Notes: a model not told the origin generated them from the sequence alone. DNA of 64,000 nucleotides from CAIVAT01 sp037133475 (GCA_037133475.1 JBAXOB010000015.1:1-64000), one strand, 5' to 3'. Positions 1 through 8,940 are shown, numbered from the stretch's first letter. Made by a program: numbers and translations.

Positions 1-54
1 ATGGCATCGTACCTGCTTTTGGTTGAATAACTTAATAGCTGTTTCTTTGGTCAT
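1..54 (-). CDS. Partial Bro-N-like (phage antirepressor-type) protein, N-terminus only
   Basis: A reading frame starts with ATG at 54 and runs leftwards off the window edge without a stop, giving MTKETAIKLFNQKQVRCH. From memory, this resembles the N-terminus of a Bro-N/prophage-antirepressor-like family common in Bacteroidota, whose members begin with a similar 'TKE.AI.LF..K.VR' pattern. Only 18 codons are visible, so the assignment rests on this short match. If correct, it is a DNA-binding accessory gene typical of prophage remnants and mobile islands, which fits the phage-like small ORF next to it. Confidence 0.45.
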   Translation of the reverse strand, partial: MTKETAIKLFNQKQVRCH

Positions 55-236
55 TTCATTCAATTTCTATGATCAACAAATTTCAAGATCTCTTTTACAA
101 ATATATTAAAAGATCTCGTCGGGAAAATGGAGGGAAGGGTGAAATCTTTGCTGACGGATTGCATAACACAAATCTGATACAGCGACAATATAAATCTTCG
201 TAATCCCTAGATAAATGGGCGTTATAGCAAAAGTGT

Positions 237-569
237 TCAAGCCCCTGGCTGACAACGAAGGAGGCTTAACGGCCTCCTTTTTTTACCGGTAGATTTCGAT
301 ATAGGACCGCGGATCACCGGGATCCCTGGCTTGGTTCCTCTCACCCCAATGGAAGGGTACTTCCCGTAACAGGTGAAAGCAAATTCGATCCGGTCCACAT
401 TTCTAACGGCACCGGCGATGACTTTATACTTGAAACTCCAGTTGAGGGCCCCGGAGGAATTATGACCGATTTTCATTCGGGCCAGGTTTTTCCGCCAAAG
501 CTTAATGGTACTCTTAACCCAGGCTTGGGCTATTTCAGGTTCTGAAAGTTTGGATTGGGAGATCTGCAT
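237..569 (-). CDS. Small hypothetical protein, possibly phage-morphogenesis-like remnant
   Basis: This 110-residue basic protein has no signal peptide. Its central part (about residues 30-85: KIGHNSSGALNWSFKYKV, then RIEFAFTCYGKYPSIGVRG) resembles small Bacteroidota proteins of prophage-like regions, which carry a 'TGALxxSFKYKV...IEFxFxxYGxFVDMGVGRG'-like pattern. That resemblance is from memory and was not tested. The last 14 or so codons run through an 8-bp hairpin followed by a T-run on the opposite strand (258-284), so the C-terminus may be the product of a deletion or frameshift rather than native sequence. It may be a decayed gene. Confidence 0.4.
   Translation of the reverse strand: MQISQSKLSEPEIAQAWVKSTIKLWRKNLARMKIGHNSSGALNWSFKYKVIAGAVRNVDRIEFAFTCYGKYPSIGVRGTKPGIPVIRGPISKSTGKKRRPLSLLRCQPGA
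258..284 (+). terminator. Rho-independent terminator-like hairpin
   Basis: AAGGAGGC (258-265) and GCCTCCTT (272-279) form a perfect 8-bp stem with a 6-nt loop, followed by T residues to 284. This is a classical intrinsic terminator for plus-strand transcription. No plus-strand gene is visible upstream in the window, so it could be a relic of a gene lost by deletion. Confidence 0.6.
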
Positions 570-626
570 TGAGGGCTACGACAATCGTCAAAGCCCGCTT
601 CAATGGTTCAGTATATTTATATACGA

Positions 627-2522
627 TTAGTTCTGTTTAATTGCCCGTACTTCGGCTGCACGTTTGTCAACAGGTACAACGGGCAACTTAGCCCCCTTTT
701 TTACAGGAAGTTTACAAAGGTAATCCATGATGGCCTGCCATTCTTTGATTTCGGTCATTTGATTAGTTGCCAAAGCGGTTTCAACCCTATCCATTTCTAT
801 TCCCTTTGGAGCTAACATCTCAGCTGCATTATCCTTAGGCATTTCCAGCGCTTCAACCTTTGTCTTTAAAGGTTCCCCTTTTGCGTTTTTTGGCACCAAT
901 GGAAGCTGATCTTTTGAATATTTTGGAATTGCAGCTATGATCATTCCCAAATAAATTGGGGTGGTTAAACTGTACAATTTTTCGTCTTTTCCGGAAATAT
1001 CGATCGATTTATAACCATGATCATAATCGCCAATTTCAATAGCTGTTATGGCATCGAACTTTGACCTGCTGGTATTATAAGTGAACTTCATTCCTGAAGA
1101 ACGGGGGAAAAACTCGCCCGGGTGTGCCGGGTTATCAATAATGATAAATTCAAGAATGTTTTTAATTTCTTTTCCAGTGAAGTAAGCCGTCACCAAAGCA
1201 CTACCTGCAGTCGGGTCAACAATACCTGATCCGAGCGGTGCAACAGCGAAAAGGTCATAAACGGTCTGAATGCCTGTTTTCCCCCTTTTCAATCCGGCAC
1301 GCATCATGCCATTGGCCGTTAAGCCAATATCAGCATGTGTTGCCTGGCGAAAAGCATCGGTTACCAGGTTTGCGAGGAAGGTACCCGCAGCAATATCAGT
1401 AAAGGTATTCGGCAAATCCTTTGGTACGATGGCCAAAGGTTGGTCAATGCTGTATCCGCGTGAAGAAAAAACAGCTTTGGTGGCAGCTGGCTTGAGTTTA
1501 TTGATCGCGTCCGCTATATCTTTATCGCCTTTAATGGCGTCGTTAACAGGATTCAATTTCCAGGAAACGAGGTTGGTTGTTTTTCCGTCAAACGACACAA
1601 CCAGTTCCCCCAGATTTTCACCTTCTTTTCCGGTTTGAACTACTATCGAATGGTTTTTAAGTACGATCGCATCCTTGAGGGCAGTATGGCTGTGTCCCCC
1701 GATTACGATATCAATACCGGGAACAGCTTCAGCCACATGAATGTCGTCGCCTTTTGTATATTTTCCAACGGCATCCTTTTCCACCCCGCCATGACTCAGG
1801 CAGATTACAACATCAACTTTTAAGCTGTCGCGAAGTACTTTCACGATCTTCCTTGCTGTTTCAACCGCATCTGCAAACTTGACGGCACCGGCTCCACCTG
1901 TATAAAAAGTTGCCTCTTTTCCAAGCAGGCCGAAGAGTCCAAAACGAATTCCACCACGGTCAATTACTTTATAGGGCAGGATGAATCCATCTTTTGCCAT
2001 TTTTTGCAACCCAACAAGGGTCGTATCATTTGCACCTAAATCAGTATTGGATGCAAGAACAGGCACAACAAATCCAGACCTGGCGGCAACTGATATTTCT
2101 TCACCCAGTCCTTTGGGACCCAGGTCGAATTCATGATTACCAAATGTTGTTGCATCAAACCCCATTTTGGCCATTATCTGCAGTTCGCCGCCAATTTCCC
2201 GGGTTGCAGCCCCGAATGGCGTTCCCATGCTGTAATCCCCGGCATCAAGGATAAGCAACGCCCCCTGAGTTTTATGAAGTTTTTTCTTCTGATGGATCAA
2301 TCCGGCCAGGCGCGCATAGCCGCCAACGGTTTTGTCATTGTTCAGTTCGAAAGGGGTGTAATCCGATGAAGGGCCCATCCCGATAAAGCTCGAATGAAGG
2401 TCGTTGGTGTTTAATATTGTGAAGGTTTTTACCTTCGCCCTGTTTTCGGTCGTTTGGCTCTTCAGATGACCAAAACTGCAAATAACTGCTGCCGTTAAAA
2501 GCAGTAACCCATTAATCTTCAT
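627..2522 (-). CDS. Secreted bifunctional metallophosphatase/5'-nucleotidase (UshA-like)
   Basis: This periplasmic enzyme of the calcineurin-like 5'-nucleotidase family (631 residues) should hydrolyse nucleotides to nucleosides and phosphate. The N-terminal Sec signal peptide (MKINGLLLLTAAVICSFGHLKSQ) is followed by the family metal-binding motifs in order: NTNDLHSS near residue 40, LDAGDYSMGTPFG near 90, GNHEFDLG near 125, CLSHGG near 240 and GGHSHT near 270. The C-terminal half matches the 5'-nucleotidase substrate-binding domain (LANLVTDAFRQAT and TANGMMRAG). I chose the ATG at 2522 because the longer reading frame would add 12 residues in front of a good signal peptide. A strong terminator (2534-2576) separates it from the gene upstream. 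Confidence 0.9.
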   Translation of the reverse strand: MKINGLLLLTAAVICSFGHLKSQTTENRAKVKTFTILNTNDLHSSFIGMGPSSDYTPFELNNDKTVGGYARLAGLIHQKKKLHKTQGALLILDAGDYSMGTPFGAATREIGGELQIMAKMGFDATTFGNHEFDLGPKGLGEEISVAARSGFVVPVLASNTDLGANDTTLVGLQKMAKDGFILPYKVIDRGGIRFGLFGLLGKEATFYTGGAGAVKFADAVETARKIVKVLRDSLKVDVVICLSHGGVEKDAVGKYTKGDDIHVAEAVPGIDIVIGGHSHTALKDAIVLKNHSIVVQTGKEGENLGELVVSFDGKTTNLVSWKLNPVNDAIKGDKDIADAINKLKPAATKAVFSSRGYSIDQPLAIVPKDLPNTFTDIAAGTFLANLVTDAFRQATHADIGLTANGMMRAGLKRGKTGIQTVYDLFAVAPLGSGIVDPTAGSALVTAYFTGKEIKNILEFIIIDNPAHPGEFFPRSSGMKFTYNTSRSKFDAITAIEIGDYDHGYKSIDISGKDEKLYSLTTPIYLGMIIAAIPKYSKDQLPLVPKNAKGEPLKTKVEALEMPKDNAAEMLAPKGIEMDRVETALATNQMTEIKEWQAIMDYLCKLPVKKGAKLPVVPVDKRAAEVRAIKQN

Positions 2523-2533
2523 GGTCATGTAAT

Positions 2534-2576
2534 TTAAAAAAACACCAACGGTCAACACTTGCTGCCGTTGGTGTTT
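2534..2576 (-). terminator. Strong Rho-independent terminator
   Basis: AAACACCAACGG (2540-2551) and CCGTTGGTGTTT (2565-2576) are a perfect 12-bp inverted repeat. On the minus strand the stem is followed by a T-run (2534-2542). It lies 18 bp after the stop of the 2594-3061 gene and just before the start of the 5'-nucleotidase gene, so those two genes should be separate transcription units. Confidence 0.85.
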
Positions 2577-2593
2577 ATCTTCATTATTGGAAT

Positions 2594-3061
2594 TTATGGT
2601 TTATTTTGCACGAAAGGCACGCGTTTAAGCATTTCCATCCTGATACCTGTTAAAATGAAGTACTCGATCTGATAAAACTGCGTGGCGACGAGTCCATTTG
2701 TAACAAGCTTAACCTTACCGTAATAGGTATTGATAAGATTATCAGTTTTTTTCTGGAGTGCAATAGCCTTTGTCGTCCAGGCATCAGCCTGGATGCCGGT
2801 CATATCCTGGTAGTGATCTGCATATTGTTTTAATAGTTCGATCCTTTCTTTCCCGAGAGCCTTGCGCTGAGTTTCATATTCATCATACAATTTCCAGAAG
2901 GCATCTTTCTGGGCTGCTGAAGGTTTTACAAAATCGGCAACCGCAGCCTTTTTATCCATTCCGAACGCGGCCTGCACAAGGTCTATTTCTTCTTTGTTGG
3001 ACTGGGTATAGGCAAAGGATGTGATAAATAATGATACGATGATAAAAATATACTTTTTCAT
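2594..3061 (-). CDS. Small secreted helical protein of unknown function
   Basis: This 155-residue protein has a clear Sec signal peptide (MKKYIFIIVSLFITSFAYTQ). The mature part is almost entirely predicted helix and rich in Lys, Glu and Gln, for example QKDAFWKLYDEYETQRKAL and ALQKKTDNLINTYYGKVK. This recalls periplasmic Spy/CpxP-like or heavy-metal-sensor-like helical proteins. No LTxxQ motif is obvious, so the link is only structural. The ATG at 3061 is preferred because it gives a compact signal peptide; an in-frame ATG at 3070 adds three residues. It is followed directly by a strong terminator. Confidence 0.7.
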   Translation of the reverse strand: MKKYIFIIVSLFITSFAYTQSNKEEIDLVQAAFGMDKKAAVADFVKPSAAQKDAFWKLYDEYETQRKALGKERIELLKQYADHYQDMTGIQADAWTTKAIALQKKTDNLINTYYGKVKLVTNGLVATQFYQIEYFILTGIRMEMLKRVPFVQNKP

Positions 3062-3139
3062 GTTAATCATTTAATTGTTTATACTGGATCATACTTGTTT
3101 TATTTTGCCGGGATAAAACTCACCGGGGGTCAAAGTTAC

Positions 3140-3835
3140 TCAATGTCCTGCCGCTTTTTTAAATCCTGAATTCTCGATCACGATCTTTAATTCCTTCGCT
3201 TTCGCATCGAGGGTTGTTGATCCGGGGTACTGAGTGCCATCGGGGAGGTTGCTGTAAGTAACGTTAAAAATCACCGTTTGTTTCGGGTCATCTACGTAGG
3301 TGCTGACATCAGCCGCCATTAATTTCTGGCTGGTCTTATCGAAGGAAAGGGACAGGAGGTCACCCTTTTCATTATAATCAGGAAAGCCCAGTTTAAACTT
3401 CTTGCCCGGTTCCAGGATATTTACGGAAAGTTTACCGGCACCGTAGACCTTCTGAATCTTTTCAGCATCAGGAGGCAGGTAGGTTTGAACCTTTGCGACT
3501 GCTGCCTTGACATAATCAGCCATCTCCTCTTTTTTATTGGCAACTATTTTGCCTTTTAACCCGCCGGGAGTTTTAGTCTGAGTGCTGGCGCCGGTCGCAA
3601 CTTTGGTCAGTTTACCGTCGACCCCGTAATAACATTGACTCTGCTTTACCGATTTTTTTTCGCCTTTGAGATAAAAAGTGGTGGTTTCAACCCATTCGTA
3701 TTTTTTAAGGTTCCCCTTGCTGTCTGCAAGGTTCTTCTTAATCATGCCGATGGTTTCCTTCATATCCTCCTGGGCAAACAGTGCTGAAGTGAAGGCAACC
3801 ATGACCGTTGCGAGCAATAACATCTTGTATTTCAT
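3140..3835 (-). CDS. Secreted protein of unknown function, paralogue A of a pair
   Basis: This 231-residue protein has a cleavable signal peptide ending at ALFAQ. The mature region begins with a helical stretch (ETIGMIKKNLADSKGNLKKYEWVETTT) and continues as a probable beta-rich domain with conserved CYYGVDGKL, TPGGLKGKI, LEPGKKFKL and NLPDGTQYPG segments. It aligns without any gap to the protein at 10179-10874, and the last 13 residues (VIENSGFKKAAGH) are identical. I do not recognise the family. The fold could be a LolA/periplasmic-sensor-like half barrel, but nothing in the sequence proves that. It sits downstream of the arylsulfatase gene on the same strand with a 225-bp gap. Confidence 0.75.
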   Translation of the reverse strand: MKYKMLLLATVMVAFTSALFAQEDMKETIGMIKKNLADSKGNLKKYEWVETTTFYLKGEKKSVKQSQCYYGVDGKLTKVATGASTQTKTPGGLKGKIVANKKEEMADYVKAAVAKVQTYLPPDAEKIQKVYGAGKLSVNILEPGKKFKLGFPDYNEKGDLLSLSFDKTSQKLMAADVSTYVDDPKQTVIFNVTYSNLPDGTQYPGSTTLDAKAKELKIVIENSGFKKAAGH

Positions 3836-4060
3836 AATATTCAGTTTTAGATTTAAAATTTATTTATTTTACAGTTATATTAGATTCCCTGAATCCTGAT
3901 AAGCGTCTGGCAACATATCCCGACAGGCTCTTAACAGGCTATTAAGTTATATCATATATTATTCCGGGACGGTAATAATCAAAGAAATTTATGTCCGGAA
4001 TATTTTCATTTAAAATGCAGCGGACTTCAAATAATGGCTGATGCTCATTAATGGAGTGAA

Positions 4061-5620
4061 TTATTTGCCTCCGCCTGATGATCCATAGGTTATTGATTCC
4101 ATCACACGGTCAAGACTGAAACTACCGGGTTTCATCCGTGGGGGAAAATCCCTGAAACTCTGTATCCACTTACCAACATAGGCAGCGGAAGGAGCAAATG
4201 CAAACATGTGCGTGAAATACCAATCTCCATATCCAATTGATTCATCCTGGGCACGTTCGAAAGGATCCATGCGCAGGTTTACAATCATGGGTGCTCGCAA
4301 TTCCGTAAAGGGCTCTATCCACGTATGCAACCCGTGTGAATCCTGGCGTAAAAAAGTAACTTTCCAGTTTCCATAGCGAAGTGCAGCAACACTGCCTCCG
4401 TCGGTCCAGTAAATGAATTCCTTGCGGGGTGACTCACCTCCGTTTTTAAGCATTGGTAACAAGTTGTAACCGTCCAGATGTACTTTATAGTTTGTATTGC
4501 CTATCTGTTTCCCTTTCAGTAACTCGGCTTTAATACTTGTATCTCCAACGGCAGCCATTAAGGTTGGCACCATATCTTCAAGCGAACATATTTCATTGTT
4601 GATAACACCGGGTTTAATAACACCAGGCCATTTTATAAGTGCAGGGATTCTGTAGCCGCCTTCCCATTGTGAATTTTTTTCTCCGCGGAAATAGGAGGTT
4701 CCGCCATCCGGCCATGCGAGGAATTCATTTCCATTGTCTGTTGTGTACATCACAATGGTATTGTTGTCCAAGCCAAGTTCTTTCAGCTTATCCAATAACT
4801 GGCCAATCAGCTTGTCATGTTCAACCATCCCATCGGCCTCTACTCCAAGACCGGTGACACCAACCGATTCAGGTTTAAGATGGGTAATGACATGCATACG
4901 GGTGGTATTGTACCAGATAAAGAATGGTTTGTCCTCTTTCTTGGCACGATCCATAAATGCTATCGTACGTGCGGTAACTTCTTCGTCGATGGTTTCCATC
5001 CTTTTCTTGGTCAAAGGGCCGGTATCCTCAATTTTTTGTGTTCCATCCGCATTGGCAGTGCTATGGATGACTCCCCGCGGACCAAAATGTTTCAAAAACT
5101 CCGGGTTCTTCGGATAGTCAGCATTTTCAGGCTCTTCCTCTGCATTCAGGTGGTACAGGTTACCGTAAAACTCATCGAAACCATGATTTGTCGGCAAATG
5201 TTCGTCTAAATCTCCCAGGTGGTTCTTGCCGAACTGACCATTTAAATAACCCAGTGGTTTGAGCATTTCCGCAAGGGTTGGATCAAGTTTGGTAATACCC
5301 TCCTTGGCACCAGGCAACCCGACTTTTAAAAGACCTGTTCGGATGGGCGATTGCCCTGTTATGAAAGCAGCCCGGCCTGCTGTACAACTCTGCTGACCAT
5401 AAAAGTCAGTAAACAGAATCCCTTCTTTGCCTATACGGTCAATATTAGGAGTTTTATATCCCATCATGCCCATGTTATAAGCACTGATATTAAAGGAGCC
5501 AATGTCGTCACCCATTATGATGAGGATGTTGGGCTTTTTGCTTTGTGCCTGCCCATCATTACCAAGCGCAAAAAACGCCAGTATGATTAAAGTGCAGATC
5601 AATTTGATTTTTGTTTTCAT
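4061..5620 (-). CDS. Secreted type I arylsulfatase
   Basis: This 519-residue protein has a Sec signal peptide (ends near GQAQ). Next come the sulfatase core motifs: NILIIMGDDIG with Asp38/Asp39 as calcium ligands, and the activating signature CTAGR, where Cys79 is the residue converted to formylglycine and Arg83 completes C-x-A-x-R. GKNHLGD, TTDNGNE and a C-terminal WTDGG/LRYGNWK region typical of arylsulfatase A-like enzymes follow. It should hydrolyse sulfate esters in the periplasm or at the surface. Maturation needs a sulfatase-maturating enzyme (anSME in anaerobes), and none is encoded in this window. The gene stands alone, with about 200 bp of gene-free DNA on each side. Confidence 0.92.
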   Translation of the reverse strand: MKTKIKLICTLIILAFFALGNDGQAQSKKPNILIIMGDDIGSFNISAYNMGMMGYKTPNIDRIGKEGILFTDFYGQQSCTAGRAAFITGQSPIRTGLLKVGLPGAKEGITKLDPTLAEMLKPLGYLNGQFGKNHLGDLDEHLPTNHGFDEFYGNLYHLNAEEEPENADYPKNPEFLKHFGPRGVIHSTANADGTQKIEDTGPLTKKRMETIDEEVTARTIAFMDRAKKEDKPFFIWYNTTRMHVITHLKPESVGVTGLGVEADGMVEHDKLIGQLLDKLKELGLDNNTIVMYTTDNGNEFLAWPDGGTSYFRGEKNSQWEGGYRIPALIKWPGVIKPGVINNEICSLEDMVPTLMAAVGDTSIKAELLKGKQIGNTNYKVHLDGYNLLPMLKNGGESPRKEFIYWTDGGSVAALRYGNWKVTFLRQDSHGLHTWIEPFTELRAPMIVNLRMDPFERAQDESIGYGDWYFTHMFAFAPSAAYVGKWIQSFRDFPPRMKPGSFSLDRVMESITYGSSGGGK

Positions 5621-5824
5621 AAGATTCAGATTTGTTGATTAATTGGTAAATTCTAAATAAAATTCTATCAAGGCTTTGATGTAACCCGTTTTAAATTCTT
5701 AATTCATTTACTGACAACCATTTCAGCTGAAAGATCGTCAAATTTATTTTCGTGGTCTTTATTTTCATTTTGGTATTCATTCTCTCAGGTTTGATTTCAA
5801 CTTGAGTTGAAATTCGTATCATCT

Positions 5825-6178
5825 TCATTCTGGCAGGTTATATTTTATCAAATCGATCAACGACTCCCCGTCAACAGGTTTTCGCTGGTAAGCTTTTACG
5901 CCATAGTGCCTGCAATATTCACGGCTATCGGGGTCATCGAAAGCAGTCACAACGATTACGGGAATAGATAAACCGGTTTCACTGAATTTCCTGAGCAGAT
6001 CACATCCGCTCATTCCAGGCATGTTCAGATCAAGTACAAGCAGATCGCTGGCAGTAGGTATGACTTCCAATAAAAATGAAGTTGCGGATGCGAAGGATTT
6101 ATATTCCACACCTGTCGATTCGAGGAATAACCCGAATGCACGCCTTACCGCATTGTCATTATCTATTACATAGATCAT
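5825..6178 (-). CDS. Orphan single-domain response regulator (receiver only)
   Basis: The protein is a receiver domain of about 117 residues. It has the acidic pocket (VIDND, with Asn in place of the usual second Asp in the DD pair), the phospho-acceptor Asp50 in LLVLDLNMPGMSG, the switch Thr in VVTAFDD, and a Lys in YQRKPVDG at the position of the conserved lysine. There is no output domain. The start at 6178 (MIYVIDND) is preferred because a GGGA-type ribosome site lies 8-9 bases upstream; an in-frame ATG at 6223 would add 15 residues. It follows the FixJ-like regulator on the same strand by about 120 bp and may act as a phosphate sink or protein-protein switch in the same pathway. Confidence 0.8.
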   Translation of the reverse strand: MIYVIDNDNAVRRAFGLFLESTGVEYKSFASATSFLLEVIPTASDLLVLDLNMPGMSGCDLLRKFSETGLSIPVIVVTAFDDPDSREYCRHYGVKAYQRKPVDGESLIDLIKYNLPE

Positions 6179-6297
6179 TTTTTTTCCCTGGTATTGTTGA
6201 GAAGGATTTTTCCCAACATTCAAAGATACTCCGGAAAAAAGGGGTTGTAAATAGAATGATTATTCTATACGTGCGAAAAAGACTGGTTTGCAAATAA

Positions 6298-6930
6298 TTA
6301 CAAAGAAATATTATGATTAAAAGGAATTAAACCGGCATTGCTTGCAATTTTTATCATTTCGGGGATTGATTTCACGCTAAGTTTATTGCAGATACTAAGT
6401 TTATGCAATTGTACCGTATGTTCGGTAATGTTGAGTGCAGCGGCAGTCTGTTTGTTAAGCATCCCGGTAATGATGTATTTTAGAATTTCAGTCTCTCTTG
6501 GCGTGAGCATTTCAATCAGGCTTTTCGCACTCCTGGCCTTATCTCTTTCCTTCTTTGTTTCATGACTTAACATAAAAGCTTCTGAAATGGAATTCAACAA
6601 CTCTTCCTCCCTGAAAGGTTTTTCAAGAAAATTTACCGCCCCTTTTCTGATTGTCTGCACACTTAAATGAACATTTCCCTTGCTGGTTATAAAAATAATC
6701 GGCAGGTGCAGGTCGAGTGTCAATAGTTCGTCCTGAAGTTCCAGGCCTGATTTACCCTCAAGGTTGATATCAAGTATAATACATCCTGTTCCATTATAGG
6801 TATCTCGGAACTCCTCGGCACTTGAAAAAGCCTCAACATGGTAATCATATGCATTTAACAGAAAAGAGAGTGATCTCCTGATTGATATGTCATCATCAAT
6901 AATAAAAACAGTATCACCCATTTTATTCAT
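6298..6930 (-). CDS. FixJ-family response regulator (REC + LuxR-type HTH)
   Basis: This two-domain transcription factor has an N-terminal receiver domain (FIIDDD, phospho-acceptor Asp in CIILDINLEGKSG, ITSKG, and Lys in FLEKPF) and a C-terminal LuxR-type helix-turn-helix (LTPRETEILKYIITGMLNKQTAAALNI...TVQLHKLSICNKL). This is the FixJ/NarL layout. The start ATG at 6930 overlaps the stop of the upstream sensor kinase by 8 bases (ATGAATAA), so the two are translationally coupled; an alternative ATG lies at 6921. It is very likely phosphorylated by the kinase at 6923-8794. Target genes are unknown, but the nearby DUF1254 and sulfatase genes are candidates. Confidence 0.88.
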   Translation of the reverse strand: MNKMGDTVFIIDDDISIRRSLSFLLNAYDYHVEAFSSAEEFRDTYNGTGCIILDINLEGKSGLELQDELLTLDLHLPIIFITSKGNVHLSVQTIRKGAVNFLEKPFREEELLNSISEAFMLSHETKKERDKARSAKSLIEMLTPRETEILKYIITGMLNKQTAAALNITEHTVQLHKLSICNKLSVKSIPEMIKIASNAGLIPFNHNISL

Positions 6931-8794
6931 TTTTAACAGACTGAAGACTAAAAGAAAACCGGCTGCCTCCGGCTGGGATATTCTCTGCCCATATTTTGCC
7001 ATTGTGTTTTTCTATGATCGTCCTGCAGAGTGTCAACCCAATCCCGAACCCGTCTTTCTTCGTCGTAAAAAATGGTCTAAATAGTTTTTCTTTTAGGACT
7101 GAATCAATCCCTGGTCCTGAATCACACACCGAAACAGTTGCCAATTCCCTGTTTAATTCCAGGACAATCTGGAGGATTCTGTTTTCAGGATTACTTTTTT
7201 CCATGGCATTCATGGCATTTTTAATAAAATTCATCAATACCTGCTGGATCTGTATTTTGTCTCCAAAAACACAAACAGGATCGCTGTCAAATCTAAGGAC
7301 AACCCTTATTTTTTGTTTTTCTGCATCGGTCCTGATCAAATCAACTGTTTCCTGAATAAGCAAATTCAGATTTACAATTTCTTTTTCCCGGGTTTCGGAC
7401 TTCATCAGGCTTTTAACACTGTTAATAATTCCAGTAGCCCTGATGTCATCTTCAAGAATATTATCAAACATCTTAGAAGCCCGGGCCATATCAAGCTTTC
7501 CTGTCTCAATGAAGCGCTTGCCGGCCTGGGCAGTGAATCTTATTGCGGCAAGAGGCTGAAACAGTTCGTGCGATAGCGATGCAGTCAATGTTGACATTTT
7601 TGAAAGCCTGTCGGCCCGGATCAGCTCCCTATGCATAAATTCAGTCTCCAACATTTTCACAGACATCACTTTTTGTTTTTTATTCAGCCTGAACAGGTTG
7701 ATAATCAACAATGTTTGAGTAAGAAGAAATAACGTCACCCCCAAAACATACCATTTATATAAACCGAACAGAGATACATCTTCATTGTAAAATAAACTAC
7801 CCGGAGGAATTTGTTTTGAATACTGGAGATGCCATCGCTTGAGCTGCTGCCAGTCGTAAACATGCTTGTAGAAATTATTTTCATTTACCACTAATTCACT
7901 GGCCTTTTTGCCATTAAGCACTTCCCTTGCCATTCTTCCAATCTCTTTCCCGACATTGGTGTAACAAAGAATATAGCCCCCGACACCCCCTTCGCCTTTA
8001 ACATAAGAATCCGTTATGGTGAACACGGGCGCGTGGGCGTTTTTTGATAATAAACTTAACACCTCGGGTGTTGAAAAGGGAACTTTTTCGGCATCCTGGA
8101 GATATGTCGGCACTATGATGATGCTGTTTACGGGGATTTTCCTGGCAAACCGAATTGTTGAATCGATGTTTAATCCCGAAAGGAAGTTAAAAGTACACGA
8201 CTGCTCGAATTCCTTGATACTCTTACGGACAAGCGAGATAAAATACAAATCCAGCCTGGAATTGCCGCCGATTACATAGACATTTTTGTTGGCGGGAAAC
8301 AGGGACAATGCTTCCTTAATTGTATTTCCGAACTTGTATTTTAATATTATCTCCTTTCCGTTTTCTACATTCAGCGCCTGAAACGGAGTTCTGCCAGGAA
8401 TATCGACATCCATATTGATCATCGGTACAGACTTTAAAGCCTCATCTCCATATTTTAACAGCAGGGCATTTAGTCCCGGGCCGATTGCAACGAACAGGTC
8501 TATTTTGATTTCCTTGAATTTTCTGTTATACATGTCAATCAGATACCGCGCATAATCTTCATTTTCCGATCTGCCTATATCCAGATACTCCAGGATTAAA
8601 TTTACAGGTTCATCGTTATTTACAGAGCGAGCACTATTGAATCCTTCCAGAATATTCTGATACGCAGGCAGTGTGGAACTATATGAAAAAAAGACCACGA
8701 TGTTCTTGACCTTATCAGCAGCATGTATAGCTCCGGGTGTAAAAAAGAGCAGCAGAAAAACTGACAAGGGGATGAGAACTTTGCGGTTAAACAT
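6923..8794 (-). CDS. Sensor histidine kinase with ABC-type periplasmic-binding sensor domain
   Basis: This 623-residue membrane kinase begins with a signal peptide or first membrane segment (LIPLSVFLLLFFTPGAIHAAD). Residues 28-320 form an extracytoplasmic domain that looks like the 'ABC transporter substrate-binding' family (VVFFSYSSTLPAYQNILEGF, DLFVAIGPGLNALL, VYVIGGNSRLD, APVFTITDSYVKGEGGVGGY). A transmembrane helix follows near 345-367 (WYVLGVTLFLLTQTLLIINLF). Then come a HisKA dimerisation domain with His409 in SLSHELFQPL and a HATPase_c domain (NFIKNAMNAM N-box, DSGPGID, FFTTKKDGFGIGL). The domain order and the coupled FixJ-like regulator resemble FixL/FixJ-type systems that sense small organic ligands. 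The ligand is unknown. Confidence 0.9.
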   Translation of the reverse strand: MFNRKVLIPLSVFLLLFFTPGAIHAADKVKNIVVFFSYSSTLPAYQNILEGFNSARSVNNDEPVNLILEYLDIGRSENEDYARYLIDMYNRKFKEIKIDLFVAIGPGLNALLLKYGDEALKSVPMINMDVDIPGRTPFQALNVENGKEIILKYKFGNTIKEALSLFPANKNVYVIGGNSRLDLYFISLVRKSIKEFEQSCTFNFLSGLNIDSTIRFARKIPVNSIIIVPTYLQDAEKVPFSTPEVLSLLSKNAHAPVFTITDSYVKGEGGVGGYILCYTNVGKEIGRMAREVLNGKKASELVVNENNFYKHVYDWQQLKRWHLQYSKQIPPGSLFYNEDVSLFGLYKWYVLGVTLFLLTQTLLIINLFRLNKKQKVMSVKMLETEFMHRELIRADRLSKMSTLTASLSHELFQPLAAIRFTAQAGKRFIETGKLDMARASKMFDNILEDDIRATGIINSVKSLMKSETREKEIVNLNLLIQETVDLIRTDAEKQKIRVVLRFDSDPVCVFGDKIQIQQVLMNFIKNAMNAMEKSNPENRILQIVLELNRELATVSVCDSGPGIDSVLKEKLFRPFFTTKKDGFGIGLTLCRTIIEKHNGKIWAENIPAGGSRFSFSLQSVKNE

Positions 8795-8923
8795 GTTGGC
8801 ACTGGGTTTGGAAACACCATTAAATCTCAGCGCAAAGGTACGGACTCTTTGGGACTAAGTAAGGTCCAAATATTTAGAACAAGTATGCTAGCGTCATTTA
8901 TTGAACTTCTTGGATTGAGACAT

Positions 8924-8940
8924 TGATCCGAATCGGATCA
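8924..8940. promoter_or_regulatory. Short inverted repeat, possible operator of the sensor-kinase operon
   Basis: TGATCCG (8924-8930), a 3-nt AAT spacer and CGGATCA (8934-8940) form a perfect 7+7 bp inverted repeat about 130 bp upstream of the kinase start codon. The size and symmetry suit a dimeric helix-turn-helix regulator such as the coupled FixJ-like protein. That link is inferred from position only. Confidence 0.35.

Noticed and set aside
5739..5746. Minus-strand TAAATTTG as a sulfatase promoter
   Set aside because: It fits TAnnTTTG, but there is no -33 element and the region is AT-rich, so a chance match is likely.
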